The translations under genes and the position numbers were made by a program. 64,000 nt of DNA, taken from the NCBI GenBank assembly GCA_017883205.1, contig JADGNZ010000009.1, positions 1 through 64,000 of the forward strand, written 5' to 3'. The notes under the pieces were generated by a model. The model had not been told where the DNA came from and searched no databases. It saw nothing but the letters and a program-made list of their open reading frames with translations. Shown here piece by piece: positions 63,479-64,000 of this stretch. Origin of the DNA: Thermoanaerobaculia bacterium (GTDB lineage: Bacteria > Acidobacteriota > Thermoanaerobaculia > Gp7-AA8). Every line of letters starts with the position of its first letter. The first letter of the stretch is position 1.

Positions 63479-64000
63479 ATGCGCACATTGATTCTTGCGT
63501 CGCTCCTCGCGTTCACGGTCAACATCGGCGCGCAGACGCCGGAGACGCCGATCGGATTCATACCCGAGGCAATCGCTTTCAAAGACGGTCCGCCGACGCT
63601 GCCGCCGGGATCGAAAGTGTCCGTGCTCGAGGGCAACCCGGGCGCCGAGGGGATGTTCACGATGCGCGTGCGCATTCCGGCCGGCTCGGCGATTCCGCCG
63701 CATTGGCACCCGCGGCAGGAGCGCGTCACCGTTCTCGCCGGCGCCGTCGACCTCGGATTCGGCTCGGTTGCAAACAAGAGCTCCGTCACTCGCTATCGCG
63801 CCGGCAGTTTCTATCTGAACCCGCCGCGGATGGTGCACTACCTCTTCTTCCCTGAGAACACCGAGTTGCAGATCACGGGCGCCGGTCCGTGGGAGTTGAT
63901 GACGACCGACCCGAACGAGAAGCCGGCCGCGGCCGAAGGAACCTCGGTCAAGGTGCGAGACATCACTCCGGCTCCGGGCAGCGAGCTGACTCCAACAACA
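63479..64000 (+). CDS. exported cupin-domain protein (cut by window end)
   Basis: 174 residues are visible, with a signal peptide (RTLILASLLAFTVNIGAQ). The cupin core is IPPHWHPRQERVTVLAGAVDLGFG, with metal-binding His, His and Glu, and the second motif PPRMVHYLFFPENTELQI has the last His. It may be a periplasmic metal-binding sensor or enzyme; the substrate is unknown. The frame is still open at the last base. Confidence 0.85.
   Translation, partial: MRTLILASLLAFTVNIGAQTPETPIGFIPEAIAFKDGPPTLPPGSKVSVLEGNPGAEGMFTMRVRIPAGSAIPPHWHPRQERVTVLAGAVDLGFGSVANKSSVTRYRAGSFYLNPPRMVHYLFFPENTELQITGAGPWELMTTDPNEKPAAAEGTSVKVRDITPAPGSELTPTT

Overview
The window is chromosomal DNA of a high-GC bacterium with Gram-negative envelope genes: a TolC/AcrA/AcrB-type efflux operon, lipoproteins and many secreted peptidases. 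The mix of DUF11 and Calx-beta surface proteins, M13, S8, S10 and PA-domain peptidases, an arg cluster that includes argG and argH, and a CIRCE-controlled groESL suggests Acidobacteriota or a nearby deep lineage. That placement is an inference from gene content, because no rRNA or tRNA gene was recognised.

Layout. 1-7500: the end of an unknown gene, a lower-GC OLD-like ATPase/nuclease, a very large GltD/PyrK-like flavoprotein, and antitoxin-like remnants. 6606-11905 (minus strand): a TIR / degenerate cyclase / STAND ATPase / TPR protein of over 1,200 residues, followed by a DUF2188 protein and a frameshifted 'FVNCPFD' protein. 12046-13697: MgtC, a DUF433/DUF5615 pair and a CoA-binding protein. 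13825-21309: a subtilase, a small exported protein paired with a PA-domain metalloprotease, alanine dehydrogenase, and a DUF11 surface protein. 22072-29783: tripartite RND efflux pump followed by a DUF11/Calx-beta protein. 29803-31962: groESL with promoter, CIRCE operator and terminator. 32394-45085: mixed housekeeping genes (S10 peptidase, surE-pcm, acylphosphatase-apt, sthA-CBS, a PLP decarboxylase), VOC proteins, a small RHH pair and a secreted cupredoxin-like protein. 45133-52524: M13 peptidase, two regulators, an M20 dipeptidase and gamma-glutamyltranspeptidase. 52630-59943: argR-argC-argB-argD-argG-argH-argJ, all on the minus strand, with an ARG-box-like site in front of argR. 60118-63441: a three-gene GHKL-ATPase operon of defence-island style. 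The window ends inside a cupin gene.

The arginine genes form one pathway from glutamate through acetylated intermediates, with argJ recycling the acetyl group; ornithine carbamoyltransferase is not in the window. GroESL and the RND pump are self-contained operons. Several tight overlaps (surE/pcm, acylphosphatase/apt, sthA/CBS, argG/argH/argJ, argC/argB) indicate translational coupling.

The most unusual content is non-coding. Three separate intergenic arrays (21428-21952, 38323-38679, 47691-48151) have unrelated sequences but the same design: about 17 to 25 tandem copies of a unit of 21 bp (two helical turns), each carrying a short imperfect palindrome. Many other intergenic gaps hold long hairpins assembled from short repeated words. 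I propose the 21-bp palindrome arrays as the leading candidate for an undescribed element, and the GHKL/unknown/DUF6339-like operon and the TIR-STAND locus as candidate defence systems.
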